Source of the DNA: Pseudomonadota bacterium
Lineage (GTDB): Bacteria; Pseudomonadota; Gammaproteobacteria; QQUJ01
Reading direction: 5' to 3'
DNA length: 64,000 nt
Assembly: GCA_008501635.1 (NCBI GenBank)
Contig: QQUJ01000012.1
Coordinates: forward strand, 1-64,000
Part shown: positions 26,786 through 35,548 of the stretch, piece by piece
Layout of the letters: each line of letters begins with the position of its first letter
How positions within the stretch are numbered: position 1 is the first letter of the stretch
Position numbers and translations under genes: made by a program
Notes under the pieces: model-generated
Database searches by the model: none
Told to the model about the DNA's origin: nothing
Seen by the model: only the letters and a program-made list of their open reading frames with translations

Positions 26786-27447
26786 CCGCGCACCTCCTCG
26801 CTATCCCAGGCGGGAACGTTGACCCCCCCATTCTCCAGATGAGCACGGAAGAAGCGCGGCGCCGGGTCTGCCGGATCAGTGAAGTCCATGTCATAAAGCA
26901 TGAAGCCGAGATCGCGACTCTCAGTGATCGGTGCAGGTTCGCCATCAACGCTCTTCATCAAGCGAAAACCGGCAGCGAACTCCCGGCACCCCAGGTAGGG
27001 CTGGTTGATGCACTGCCCCTTGCCCGCACGCCGCTCGAACATCTCGTGGTACTTGGCGGCGTTGAATTGTGGATCACGCCCGGCAATGAACTCCAGATCG
27101 GCATGGAGCCGGTAGGCCACGTCACGCAGGAACAGTCCGGCGCGCTGCTGGCGGTCCTCCTCGATATAGAGCGCCAGATCGCCCGTGCCGGTCTTCATCG
27201 TCGTCTCCACGTTGCGAGTGGAGACGACACTGGCCACCTCGTTGCGCCGCAGGCTGATCCAGCGGATCGGCTTGAGCACTTCGATCCTGCGCAGGTGCCA
27301 ACGGATGGCCGGCTTCCACAGGATCGCCTCGAACATCGCCCGCGCAGCAGAGGGCGTGATGACGTCGTAGCTCACCCGCTCCACCTTCATTTCCGGGCGG
27401 GTGAAGCAGGCGAAGTCACCGGAGACTTCAAGACAGTAAGTTTTCAT
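26782..27447 (-). CDS. cas5c: Cas5c (Cas5d), crRNA-processing endoribonuclease of type I-C
   Basis: 221 aa. It opens MKTYCLEVSGDFACFTRPEM, with KVERVSYDVITPSAARAMFE, the standard Cas5d start. QQRAGLFLRDVAYRLHADLE and CINQPYLGCREFAAGFRLM follow. In I-C systems, which lack Cas6, Cas5 cuts the repeat at the base of the hairpin, leaving an 11-nt 5' handle. The repeats here end with such an 11-nt handle. The gene starts 9 bp after the cas3 stop and overlaps cas8c by 4 bp. Confidence 0.96.
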   Translation of the reverse strand: MKTYCLEVSGDFACFTRPEMKVERVSYDVITPSAARAMFEAILWKPAIRWHLRRIEVLKPIRWISLRRNEVASVVSTRNVETTMKTGTGDLALYIEEDRQQRAGLFLRDVAYRLHADLEFIAGRDPQFNAAKYHEMFERRAGKGQCINQPYLGCREFAAGFRLMKSVDGEPAPITESRDLGFMLYDMDFTDPADPAPRFFRAHLENGGVNVPAWDSEEVRG

Positions 27448-27456
27448 ATCCCTCCC

Positions 27457-29739
27457 TCATAAAACGAGTCCAGCCGCAGCGGCTGATATCTCCTCCGTTT
27501 GCAGACCAACTACCGAATCGTAAAGTAGCGAATTTACTTGGACGAACAACCCGGGCATCAACTCTTCGATGTCACCTTGATTCACGAGGCGCTGCGCGTC
27601 GCGCATCCGGACATTGACCGTATAGCGCTGCAGCTTCCGCATTAGCCAGCGTTGAGGTCCCTCCTTGTGCAGGGTGCCAATCAGGGTATCTATGGTGCCG
27701 TCCTTGCCATCACGCCCACGGTAGAGCACAAGGACCGGCACGGTGTCGCCGTCCTTGATGAGCCGGAAGCGTTCGGCGGCGGTGCGGAAATTGACGGCCA
27801 GCTTTCCGCCGTCCACCTCCAGCAGCTTACCGATACCCTCTGCATCCAGCTCGCAGTCGTGATATAGGCGCTCGAAATAGCGACTGAACAGCGCGCGGTC
27901 CAGCACATCACCCGAATAGCCGTGAAGTACCGATTTGCAGGCATCCTCACCGGTGCGCAACATTCCCAGCGGTGCTGGCTGCGGCGGCACAAAAACTTTG
28001 ACGACCCCCATCCTTCCCTCGGCGTTCAACCACCCTTCGCGGTTGCAGCGGCCCGCCGCCTGGGCTATGGAGTCGAGACCGGCCAGGGCACGATAGACCA
28101 CCGGAAAATCGAGATCGACGCCGGCCTCGACCAGCTGCGTACTCACCACTCGCGTCGGTGCACCCGTCTTGAGGCTGGCCTTGATGTCGTCGATGACCGC
28201 TGAGCGGTGAGCGCCGCACATCAGGGCGGAGAGGTGCAGCGTGCCCGGCAGCATGAATCGGTGCAGTTCCCTGGCGTGTTTACGTGTATTGACGATAGCT
28301 AGCACGCTGTCGTGGGCCGCCATCTCTCTGGCCAGCACCTCCCATGCCGCAGGTGTATTCAAATCGCTCGGCAGGTTCACTTCGACGCGCTTCAAGTCAC
28401 GGTAAAGGGTATCGGGATCGGTGATGATTTCGCGCACGTTGTCCAAGCCGCGCCGGCTTTTCGCCGGGTCGAAGTATTCGCGTGTACTCAAGGCCGGCTG
28501 GGTCGCAGTGGACAGCACGACCGACACGCCGTAGTGATCGGTGAGCAGCCTGAGCGTGTCGAGAATGGGCTGAAGAAAGTGCGGGTCGAGCAATTGCGCC
28601 TCATCCAGCACCACGACGCTATCAACGATATTGTGCAACTTGCGGCAACGGGAAGTGCGCGCTGCGAACAGCGATTCGAAGAACTGGACGTTCGTGGTGA
28701 CAACGATAGGCGCGTCCCAGTTTTCACACGCCAGGCGCGACTTGTGACTCTCCCGCTCAGGATCGGATTCCGCATTGCTGTGATGCTCGATTACCGCGTC
28801 GCCGAAGATCGAACGATAGATATCCGCCGTCTGCTCAATGATGCTTGTATACGGTATGACGTAGATCACGCGGCGCTTGCTGTGACGTTTAGCGTGTTCC
28901 AGCGAGAAGGCCAGACTGGAGAGCGTCTTGCCGCCGCCGGTCGGCACCGTAAGGGAAAATAGACCGGGCGGCTCGGCAGCCTTGGCGCGACATTGAACCA
29001 GTATCTCGGCACGGAGTTTGTTAACCAGTGTGTTTGGGGCGTCCGCGGTAAACATGGCCATGTGATGGTCTAACATGTCGAGCAGTTGCGGAATCTCCGG
29101 CCAGTCACCGCGCAGACTACCCTTTTCCGAATTCATGTAGGCTTCGGTATCGAGAAAATCGGCGTCCACCAGGCAGGAAAAGAGCATCCGGATCCACAAC
29201 GCGAATCCCTCTTTTCCACCTGGAACGGCACGCAGATCCGCGGAGAATGTACCGGGGTCGAGAATGGTATCGGGAGGAGACTCGACCAGCGCCTCGTTCA
29301 GCTCAGCGCGGCTGTCATCCAACTCCAGACGGTGCTGCAGGCTGGAATTCTCCGAGTGCCAATCAGACAGCCCTGCGTGGTGGCCGGCAATCAGGTAGGC
29401 AAGCACCCGCCCTTTCTCACCAAATCTATCGCATGCCAGCAGCGCCCCCGCCGTGGAGTGCGGCGCTTTACCCGCTTGTCCCTCTATATGGGCATCGGCT
29501 TCGAAGCCGCTGACGGTGCGGATATAGCGTTGAAAGCGCGCTCGAAACTTTCCCAGATCGTGCCATAAACCTGCCACGTGCGCCCACTCCTTCGCCCCGA
29601 AGCTTTCACCGTAAGCTGCGGCCAGCTCAGCCACTCCTAACAGATGTGCTTCCAGGTCATGCGGTTCGCGCCAGATGCCGTTGGCGTCCTTAGTAGCATG
29701 CGCAATTGGTTTAGGGCGTCCTTCCAAAGAAAGCTCCAT
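27457..29739 (-). CDS. cas3: CRISPR-associated helicase-nuclease Cas3 (HD + DExH)
   Basis: 760 aa. The N-terminal HD nuclease has HDLEAHLLGV, WHDLGKF (His60-Asp61), PHSTAGA and AGHHAGLSD. The helicase has Walker A VPTGGGKT (265-272), DEAQ (379-382), LSTATQPALS (motif III) and, near the end, QAAGRCNREG (motif VI). It unwinds and degrades the target strand after Cascade binding. An in-frame GTG or TTG upstream is possible, but ATG 29739 follows GGAGGG with proper spacing and lies 2 bp after the stop of the 73-aa gene, so the two are translationally coupled. Confidence 0.96.
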   Translation of the reverse strand: MELSLEGRPKPIAHATKDANGIWREPHDLEAHLLGVAELAAAYGESFGAKEWAHVAGLWHDLGKFRARFQRYIRTVSGFEADAHIEGQAGKAPHSTAGALLACDRFGEKGRVLAYLIAGHHAGLSDWHSENSSLQHRLELDDSRAELNEALVESPPDTILDPGTFSADLRAVPGGKEGFALWIRMLFSCLVDADFLDTEAYMNSEKGSLRGDWPEIPQLLDMLDHHMAMFTADAPNTLVNKLRAEILVQCRAKAAEPPGLFSLTVPTGGGKTLSSLAFSLEHAKRHSKRRVIYVIPYTSIIEQTADIYRSIFGDAVIEHHSNAESDPERESHKSRLACENWDAPIVVTTNVQFFESLFAARTSRCRKLHNIVDSVVVLDEAQLLDPHFLQPILDTLRLLTDHYGVSVVLSTATQPALSTREYFDPAKSRRGLDNVREIITDPDTLYRDLKRVEVNLPSDLNTPAAWEVLAREMAAHDSVLAIVNTRKHARELHRFMLPGTLHLSALMCGAHRSAVIDDIKASLKTGAPTRVVSTQLVEAGVDLDFPVVYRALAGLDSIAQAAGRCNREGWLNAEGRMGVVKVFVPPQPAPLGMLRTGEDACKSVLHGYSGDVLDRALFSRYFERLYHDCELDAEGIGKLLEVDGGKLAVNFRTAAERFRLIKDGDTVPVLVLYRGRDGKDGTIDTLIGTLHKEGPQRWLMRKLQRYTVNVRMRDAQRLVNQGDIEELMPGLFVQVNSLLYDSVVGLQTEEISAAAAGLVL

Positions 29740-29741
29740 GG

Positions 29742-29963
29742 TCACCCTCCGACTATCCATCCCAAGAGAAATGCCAATAACACCAGTTGCCGACCTTCCT
29801 TGCCCGCCTTCTCCAACTCCTTCACGAGCTGTTCTTCTTCGTCCACCTCAACCCAGCCGGCAGGCCCGTACAGTCCATCACCGAACGCGGCGAGTAGCTC
29901 ACTGAAATCACCCTCGAAACTGATCTCCACGGTCGGGTGTTTTGATTCCTTGTCAGACACCAC
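29742..29963 (-). CDS. 73-aa acidic protein with hydrophobic C-terminus, directly before cas3
   Basis: Family not recognised. It starts at GTG 29963 (MVSDKESKHPTVEISFEGDF). The sequence is acidic up to KELEKAGKEGRQ and ends in a 14-15 residue hydrophobic stretch, LVLLAFLLGWIVGG. This suggests a tail-anchored or amphipathic membrane peptide; the segment is short for a full bilayer span. The stop codon is 2 bp before the cas3 ATG, and the sequence GGAGGGTGACC serves as both stop and cas3 ribosome site. Its GTG overlaps the end of an upstream 30-aa frame. Tight coupling suggests a real operon member; a CRISPR role is inference. Confidence 0.6.
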   Translation of the reverse strand: MVSDKESKHPTVEISFEGDFSELLAAFGDGLYGPAGWVEVDEEEQLVKELEKAGKEGRQLVLLAFLLGWIVGG

Positions 29964-30045
29964 TGAGCACCTTCACCCGGTTTCGAAAGATGCGCGACTT
30001 TCTTGGTCGCCCAACGCGGGTGGTGCTGTAACGGCAACGGTTCAT
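29953..30045 (-). CDS. 30-aa very basic peptide at the head of the cas operon
   Basis: ATG 30045 follows AAAAGGA with a 7-nt spacer, one of the best ribosome sites in the locus. The product begins MNRCRYSTTRVGRPRKSRIF and carries 8 Arg and 2 Lys with no acidic residue. GRPRK resembles an AT-hook core. Its stop TGA overlaps the GTG start region of the 73-aa gene (GTGTCTGA), so it could be a leader peptide that couples translation into the operon, or a small nucleic-acid-binding protein. No homologue is recognised, and it is too short for certainty. Confidence 0.45.
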   Translation of the reverse strand: MNRCRYSTTRVGRPRKSRIFRNRVKVLSGV

Positions 30046-30087
30046 GACGTGTTCCTTTTATTTTGCTGTGAACTTCCCTATTTACCA

Positions 30088-30115
30088 GCCGGGAGCCTCA
30101 ATTGATGAGGCCGGC
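30088..30115. promoter_or_regulatory. Hairpin in the cas operon 5' region
   Basis: GCCG-gga-GCCTCA (30088-30100), loop ATTGA, TGAGGC-CGGC (30106-30115): ten pairs with one 3-nt bulge. It lies between the PRiA4b/SEC-C gene stop (30157) and the 30-aa frame start (30045). Without a T run it is not a classic terminator. It could attenuate read-through into the cas genes or be an operator. I cannot place a convincing -35/-10 pair in this 111-bp gap. Confidence 0.4.
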
Positions 30116-30156
30116 GCTGGTCTTACCTGATTTTTCTGTATCAGCCGCACCCACAC

Positions 30157-31650
30157 CTAATGCAAACAACACTTCTTGTACTTCTTGCCACTACCACAGG
30201 GGCAGGGATCGTTACGGCCAATCTTCGGTGTTTCGCGCACATAGGGTGCAGCCCAGTCCTGGAAAGGCAAAACCTCTCCTTGCTGCTCGTTTTCAGGCCT
30301 TCGCGCCTCTTCTTCGGCCCAGCGTTCCTGGCGGGCTCTAATCACATCGGGGTCGTGGAACGCCCATGGATTGGTGAAGCGTTCCCACTCCGGTGCGTCT
30401 ACGCCCCGGGCGTAGGAGTCTTCGATATCACGTGCTTCGAAGTGTTTACCGAGACCCGTTTGTCGTGAGGCGAGCATTTCGAGCAACAGCCGGTGACGGG
30501 GACGGGGCGAATCGAGCAACTCACCGCCCAGGTTCAGGCGAAGCGTCCATTCCTCCTGCTCGTCGGCAGCCATCGCAGCGGCCCAATCGAGCGCCGTTTC
30601 GAACACACTTTCACCGCCGCGTTGGGCGAGGGCGAGATAGGTCTCGGCGGCGTTGATGCGGATGTACCAGTCGTGCGCGCGATCTTCCGCCAAGCGCCGC
30701 AGCTCGGGCGCCAGGGAAACCGGTTTATTAGTGTAAAGCGCCGGCCAATTCCCAGCCAACCAATCCTGCGTGTTGTCGTCATCCTCCCTGTCCAGCCGAC
30801 GCATCAGCGCCACCAACTCCCGACCTGCGTTTTCGGTGTCGATCAGACCGAGGATCATGGCGGCGTGCTGGCGCAGCCACCAGTTGCCATCGTCGATATC
30901 GTCGCTCCAAAAGGCCGGTGCGGAGAGCACGCTTGCCAGGGCCTGCACCATGGCATCACCGCGTGCGGCGCAAGCATCGATCAGATTGCGTGGAGCGCGA
31001 TCGCCCGAGCGGCGCAAGATATCGATCAATGCCGGTTCATCGAGGGTGGCAAGTTCGGCGTCGGTAAGCAGTTCCACGGGTGAAAATCCGATGAGTTCGT
31101 CCGCTTCGGCTTCTTCCAGCATCGCGTTGACCTCCTGCAGATCGAAGGCATCGGGATCGAAGTCGTTGCCCAGCCAGTCGCGGGTCTCTTCGTGCTCTTC
31201 GTCATCCAAATCAGCCAGAATTCGGAGCAACCGTTCGTAGCTCGGGATACCGCCGCAGTCCTCGGGCGGGCAAGCGCGCTCACCGGCAAGACAGCGCGGG
31301 TAGCGGTCGCCCGGATCGAGCGGACGCACCTTTTCGATCTTGAGTTCGTGATCCCAGCCGTCTCCGAAATCGTACTCGTAATAGACGGTTTCGCCTTCGG
31401 CAGCAACACCGTTGAGACGCACACCCGCCTCGTCTCGCAGACCGTCGAAATATTCGGAATCGCGCCCACTGTAGACGACCCCTCCTACGCGAAAGGCGTG
31501 TAGATGGCTGTCGGTCCAGCCCATCGCAATCTGCAGGATGACATGCAGTTCTTCGAGCGTGGTGTTGGCTTCCACTTCGATGCGCCGCCAGATGGGAGGC
31601 GCGCTCCCGGTGAGGGTGACTTTGATTCGGTAGATCATGGGTTGTGACAT
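30157..31650 (-). CDS. PRiA4b ORF-3-like protein with C-terminal SEC-C zinc motif
   Basis: 497 aa. The N-terminal ~190 residues form a plasmid pRiA4b ORF-3 domain ([51 protein letters not shown]). A helical, HEAT-like acidic middle (about 200-400) follows. The C-terminus, [21 protein letters not shown] (477-497), is a SEC-C zinc-binding motif. The PRiA4b domain is widespread on mobile DNA but has no known reaction. SEC-C motifs bind zinc and often partner proteins. The gene lies between the WYL regulator and the cas operon on the same strand; whether it belongs to the CRISPR system is unknown. Confidence 0.85.
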   Translation of the reverse strand: MSQPMIYRIKVTLTGSAPPIWRRIEVEANTTLEELHVILQIAMGWTDSHLHAFRVGGVVYSGRDSEYFDGLRDEAGVRLNGVAAEGETVYYEYDFGDGWDHELKIEKVRPLDPGDRYPRCLAGERACPPEDCGGIPSYERLLRILADLDDEEHEETRDWLGNDFDPDAFDLQEVNAMLEEAEADELIGFSPVELLTDAELATLDEPALIDILRRSGDRAPRNLIDACAARGDAMVQALASVLSAPAFWSDDIDDGNWWLRQHAAMILGLIDTENAGRELVALMRRLDREDDDNTQDWLAGNWPALYTNKPVSLAPELRRLAEDRAHDWYIRINAAETYLALAQRGGESVFETALDWAAAMAADEQEEWTLRLNLGGELLDSPRPRHRLLLEMLASRQTGLGKHFEARDIEDSYARGVDAPEWERFTNPWAFHDPDVIRARQERWAEEEARRPENEQQGEVLPFQDWAAPYVRETPKIGRNDPCPCGSGKKYKKCCLH

Positions 31651-31790
31651 GGCGTGGCGCTCGTTGAGTTTCCAATCGATACCATGAGATCAATAATCGT
31701 GTCCCTAACCCCCACCCTCTCGACTCGTGTTCCAGACTCCGTTTACCTCCTCCATCCCTGGAGTCGTCCCAACCCGGGAGGGGGTGTGCT

Positions 31791-32762
31791 TCACACGCTT
31801 TTATAAACAGCGAGCGCTGATAGTAGGCGTTTTACCACCTCGCGCCGCAACTTCGCCGGACGCAGCACTTCGACATCCGCGCCATACTTGAGAATATCCA
31901 TGATCAGCTCGCGCGGATCGCTGTAGGGGATGCGCAGCTCCACAGCGCCGTCTTCCAAGACTTTCGATTCCTGCTGCGGGTGCCACTGCTCGTCGGCCAC
32001 CCAGCGCGCGGCGGCGCTGGTGAAACGCAGTACGGCGGTGTGCTTGGGTTCGCCGGCAAAGATGCCATAGGCGGAGGCGAAGTGGCGATCGAGCCGCTTT
32101 TCGTCGATCTCTTTTGCGGTGCCCTCAACCGCGACGATATGCAAACGGTCGAGCGAAAAACTGCGCAGCGCCCGGCGCAGGTGACACCACGCGTCGAGAT
32201 ACCAGTTGGCACGGTAGTGCACCAGCCGCTGCGGGGAGAGCCAGCGCTCGGTGATCGCGTCGCGTGCGCGTCCATGATAGAGCACCTTGAAACGAGCGCG
32301 CTCGACTGTGGCGGTGGCGACCTTGCGAAACACGTCCATATCCACCGGGCGCGGCGCCATTTGCAAAATACGCACGCGTTCGAGCAGTTCGCGGTTACCC
32401 GCCTTGCGATGTGCAAGCAAGTGCTCGATACGTTGTCGTAACGGAATAAGCTCGTCTTCGAGCAGGCTGGGCTGCGTCGGTGTCAACAACCGGTGAGCGG
32501 CAAGCAGGGCATGAAGTTCGGACGGGTTAAACCACAATCCCGGCAGCTCAAACAGCGCACCGGCGTTGTCATCGAGTCGATAGCCGTTGTATTCGCGGTC
32601 GTATTGGACGGGCGCCCCGAGATAGGTGCGGAGATCGTCGATGGCCCGCTGGACCGTGGCGCGCGAGCACTCCAGTTTTTCCTGTAACGTCTCACGCGAA
32701 ATGGGCGTGCGGCGACTGCTCAGGATCTTGTGCAGTGCATAGATGCGATCGAACCGGTCCAT
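31791..32762 (-). CDS. WYL-domain transcriptional regulator (YafY-like) next to the CRISPR locus
   Basis: 323 aa. The N-terminal winged helix (about 1-60: FDRIYALHKILSSRRTPISR, SRATVQRAIDDLR) is an HTH_11 type. The WYL domain (about 145-235) has RFKVLYHGRARDAI, LSPQRLVHYRANWYLDAWCH (WYL triad as NWYLDAWC) and LRSFSLDRL. A C-terminal WCX-like extension follows (DPRELIMDILKYGADVEVL). WYL proteins sense nucleic acids or nucleotides and are repeatedly found beside CRISPR and other defence loci, some as repressors. It is the upstream-most gene of the minus-strand run leading into cas3. Confidence 0.9.
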   Translation of the reverse strand: MDRFDRIYALHKILSSRRTPISRETLQEKLECSRATVQRAIDDLRTYLGAPVQYDREYNGYRLDDNAGALFELPGLWFNPSELHALLAAHRLLTPTQPSLLEDELIPLRQRIEHLLAHRKAGNRELLERVRILQMAPRPVDMDVFRKVATATVERARFKVLYHGRARDAITERWLSPQRLVHYRANWYLDAWCHLRRALRSFSLDRLHIVAVEGTAKEIDEKRLDRHFASAYGIFAGEPKHTAVLRFTSAAARWVADEQWHPQQESKVLEDGAVELRIPYSDPRELIMDILKYGADVEVLRPAKLRREVVKRLLSALAVYKSV

Positions 32763-32827
32763 GGCAGAGCCTTTTCGAGATGTGGCAGTATCCCGATCCT
32801 CTCACAGCAGTGGTGATCGGCATCGCC

Positions 32828-33310
32828 TTAACGCAGCAAAATGGAAATGCCAAACAAGATTACTGCAGAGTATATCCCGGCGAGAAAATCATCAATCATG
32901 ATACCGACGCCGCCCGTCACGCCACGATCGAGGCTGCGGATGGGCCAGGGTTTGAGGATGTCGAAGAGACGAAACAGCAGGAATCCCGCCACGATCCATT
33001 GCCAGCCGCTGGGTGCCAGGCTCATGGTGACCAGGTAGCCGACGATCTCGTCCCAGACGATACCGCCATGATCGTGCACACCGAAATCACGGGCGGTGGT
33101 TTCGCACAGTCCGATGCCGACCAGAAAAAGCAGCGCGGTGACCGCCAGATAGGTCCACAGGGCGAGCGGTTCCAACAGCAGATAGATGGGGATCGCGACC
33201 AGCGTGCCGAAGGTGCCTGGCGCTACCGGCATGGCGCCGCTGCCGAAGCCGCAGGCCAGAAAATGCACCGGATTGCGCCAGACGCTGGGCGGCACGCGGT
33301 TGCGTTTCAC
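32828..33310 (-). CDS. pgpA: Phosphatidylglycerophosphatase A
   Basis: 160 aa, GTG start at 33310 overlapping the thiL stop (GTGA). It contains NPVHFLACGFGSGAMPVAPG (conserved PgpA block), WDEIVGYLVTM, FRLFDILKPWPI and GVGIMIDDFLAGIYSA, together with four hydrophobic helices. It removes the phosphate of phosphatidylglycerophosphate in the inner membrane. The open frame extends to 33424, but the extra residues lie antisense-like within thiL and are not family sequence. Confidence 0.93.
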   Translation of the reverse strand: MKRNRVPPSVWRNPVHFLACGFGSGAMPVAPGTFGTLVAIPIYLLLEPLALWTYLAVTALLFLVGIGLCETTARDFGVHDHGGIVWDEIVGYLVTMSLAPSGWQWIVAGFLLFRLFDILKPWPIRSLDRGVTGGVGIMIDDFLAGIYSAVILFGISILLR

Positions 33311-34287
33311 TCGCCCGCACCCGTGAAGTGCTGGTATCCCAGGGTGCGCGGATCGATGATCTCGCCGTCTGCGATGATGCAACGCAGACCGGGTCGCTCG
33401 TCGATGCGGCCAATGGCGGTGCACCGCGTGCCGAGTCGGGCAAAGCGCGCTTCGATCGCCCCCCGCGCCGACTCCGGCGCCGTGAAACAGAGCTCGTAGT
33501 CGTCACCCCCGCCCAACGGCAGCGCCCAATTGCCGCTGGTGCCAAGATGCCGTTCCATGGCCGCAGACAACGGGAGCCGCGTGGCGTGGATGGTCGCACC
33601 GACACCGCTGGCGTCAAGCAGGTGGCCGAGATCGGCACCCAGGCCATCGGAGATATCGATGGCCGCATGCGCCAGACCGCGCAGGGCGCAGCCCTCGGCG
33701 ATCCGCGGAATCGGACGATCGAGCCGCGCTCCCAGCGTGCTGCGATCGGTGACAGCAACCTCCGCCCGGCCCTGCAGGCCGGCCAGCGCCAGCGCGGCAT
33801 CACCCAGGGTACCGGTCACCCATACCTGATCGCCGGGTCGCGCACCGTGACGGCGCAACGCACTGCCTTGCGGCACATGCCCCGCCACCTGCACCGAGAT
33901 GGTCATTGGGCCGCGCGTCGTATCGCCGCCGATCAACGCCACCCCGGTGCTATCGGCCAGGGCGAAAAACCCGGAGGCAAAGGCGTGGACCCATTGTTCG
34001 TCCGGTTCGGGCAGCGTGAGCGCCAGCGTCGCCCAGGCGGGTTCGGCACCCATTGCGGCGAGGTCGCTCAGATTGACGGCCAGCGCTTTGTGGCCGATAT
34101 CCCGCGGCGCGATGTCGCGAGGAAAATGAACGCCGGCCACCAGCGTATCGATGGCGACCGCCAGTTCCTGTCCGGCAGGGAGGCGCACCACTGCGGCATC
34201 GTCGCCGATGCCCAGTACCACATCGTCGCGCTTGGTGTAATCACGCTTGAAGTAGCGGTCGATGAGTTGAAATTCGCCTAGGGACAT
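33307..34287 (-). CDS. thiL: Thiamine-monophosphate kinase
   Basis: 326 aa. It starts MSLGEFQLIDRYF, then DVVLGIGDDAAVV, LAVAIDTLVAGVHFP (metal and ATP binding) and LAVNLSDLAAMGAEP. GGDTTRGPM and AIDISDGLGADLGHL are classic ThiL motifs. It phosphorylates TMP to TPP. It overlaps pgpA by 4 bp. 131 bp separate it from nusB, and that gap holds a REP-like repeat. Confidence 0.95.
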   Translation of the reverse strand: MSLGEFQLIDRYFKRDYTKRDDVVLGIGDDAAVVRLPAGQELAVAIDTLVAGVHFPRDIAPRDIGHKALAVNLSDLAAMGAEPAWATLALTLPEPDEQWVHAFASGFFALADSTGVALIGGDTTRGPMTISVQVAGHVPQGSALRRHGARPGDQVWVTGTLGDAALALAGLQGRAEVAVTDRSTLGARLDRPIPRIAEGCALRGLAHAAIDISDGLGADLGHLLDASGVGATIHATRLPLSAAMERHLGTSGNWALPLGGGDDYELCFTAPESARGAIEARFARLGTRCTAIGRIDERPGLRCIIADGEIIDPRTLGYQHFTGAGE

Positions 34288-34288
34288 G

Positions 34289-34321
34289 CCCTCACCCTAC
34301 CCTCTCCCGCGAGAAGAGGGA
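34289..34321. repeat. Short CCCTCTCCC/GAGAAGAGGG intergenic palindrome
   Basis: CCCTCACCCTACCCTCTCCC followed by GCGAGAAGAGGG, an imperfect palindrome between nusB and thiL. Related copies occur at 43626-43715 and 55053-55091. This is a dispersed extragenic repeat family. Confidence 0.6.
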
Positions 34322-34418
34322 ACGCAGGACAACGAGCGATCGGCGCTCGGTGGATTCAGTGCCATGGTGCGGGAGCGCTGTAGCCAGCTTCAATAAAGGG
34401 GATGTTGGCAGCGCGATC

Positions 34419-34850
34419 TCAGGCTGCCGGCCCGCGCACCTCGACCGCGCGAACATGTTGCGCCACCTTGTCGAGGACGCTGTTGACATACTTGTGCCCC
34501 TGGTCGGCGCCAAAGCGCTTGGCCAGCTCAATGGCTTCATTGATGACCACGCGGTAGGGCACCTCCGGGTGGGCCACCAACTCGTAGGCACCGAGGCGCA
34601 GGATGGCGCGCTCGACCGGATCGAGCTCGGCGACCTTACGATCGAGCAGCGGTGCGAGATGCTCATCGAGCTCCTGCACCTGCCCCACCACCCCGCGGAA
34701 CAGCTCCTCGAAATAATCGGCATCGGCCTGCGCCATATCCTGGTCTGCCGGAAACGTCGCCTGCAGATTGCCGGGTGTCTCGCCTGTCACCTGCCACTGA
34801 TAGATGGCCTGGGCGGCACAGCGTCGTGACCAGGTGCGCTTGCGGCTCAT
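34419..34850 (-). CDS. nusB: Transcription antitermination factor NusB
   Basis: 143 aa, all-alpha. It has [32 protein letters not shown] and [20 protein letters not shown], then [13 protein letters not shown]: the standard NusB blocks. With S10 it binds boxA RNA in rRNA leaders. The CRISPR leader in this window also carries a boxA, so NusB is a plausible factor there. It overlaps the ribH stop by 4 bp. Confidence 0.95.
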   Translation of the reverse strand: MSRKRTWSRRCAAQAIYQWQVTGETPGNLQATFPADQDMAQADADYFEELFRGVVGQVQELDEHLAPLLDRKVAELDPVERAILRLGAYELVAHPEVPYRVVINEAIELAKRFGADQGHKYVNSVLDKVAQHVRAVEVRGPAA

Positions 34851-35320
34851 CCGCCAATCGATCGCAACAGATTGACCATTTCGATGGCCGAGACCGCCGC
34901 TTCGGCACCCTTGTTGCCGGCCTTGGTTCCGGCCCGTTCGATGGCCTGCTCGATGGTGTCAGTGGTCAGCACGCCGAAGGCGATGGGCAGTCCGTGTTGC
35001 AGCGAGACTTGCGCGATCCCTTTCGTGCACTCACCCGCAACATAGTCGAAATGGGGCGTACCGCCGCGGATCACCGCACCCAGGGCAATAATGGCATCGT
35101 ACTTGCCGGCCTTCGCCAACTGCTGGGCGACCAGCGGCATCTCGAAGGCGCCAGGCGCACGCACCACATGCAGGTCGGCCTCTTTGGCACCGTGGCGGCG
35201 CAGCGTGTCGAGTGCGCCTTCCAGCAGGCTCTCGGTAATGAAGCTGTTGAAACGTGTCACCACGATGGCAAAGTGCGCGCCACGGATAGTGAGATCCCCT
35301 TCGATGGTCTTGGTGGTCAT
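34847..35320 (-). CDS. ribH: 6,7-dimethyl-8-ribityllumazine synthase
   Basis: 157 aa. It has [58 protein letters not shown] (catalytic His in PHFDYV) and [20 protein letters not shown]. It condenses the ribityl pyrimidine with dihydroxybutanone phosphate in riboflavin synthesis, usually as a 60-mer or decamer. It is followed by nusB with a 4-bp overlap and preceded by 228 bp containing a repeat. Confidence 0.96.
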   Translation of the reverse strand: MTTKTIEGDLTIRGAHFAIVVTRFNSFITESLLEGALDTLRRHGAKEADLHVVRAPGAFEMPLVAQQLAKAGKYDAIIALGAVIRGGTPHFDYVAGECTKGIAQVSLQHGLPIAFGVLTTDTIEQAIERAGTKAGNKGAEAAVSAIEMVNLLRSIGG

Positions 35321-35393
35321 GGTTTGGTTCCTGTCAGTTGAATCCTAGGGTGCGTGTAGTAACGGCGAAAGCCGCGAATGGATTGAATGTTGT

Positions 35394-35500
35394 CTCGCGC
35401 AAAGACGCGAAGACACAAGGTTCGCAAAGAAAACAGGAGCATCACTTCGCGGTTCCCGGCGCTCTTGGCGCCTTCGCGCCTTTGCGTTGAAAGGATTCGA
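35394..35500. repeat. CGCAAAGACGC-family intergenic repeat
   Basis: CGCGCAAAGACGCGAAGACA on the left and CTTCGCGCCTTTGCGTTGAA on the right form a long imperfect inverted repeat in the ribBA-ribH gap, ending in GATTCGATGCAGACATTC. Similar composite units occur at 56248-56374 and 57130-57466. They are non-coding, and the family's role is unknown. Confidence 0.65.
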
Positions 35501-35548
35501 TGCAGACATTCTCGGCGTTCGCCGTTCCTGCCCGCATGCCCGACATGG

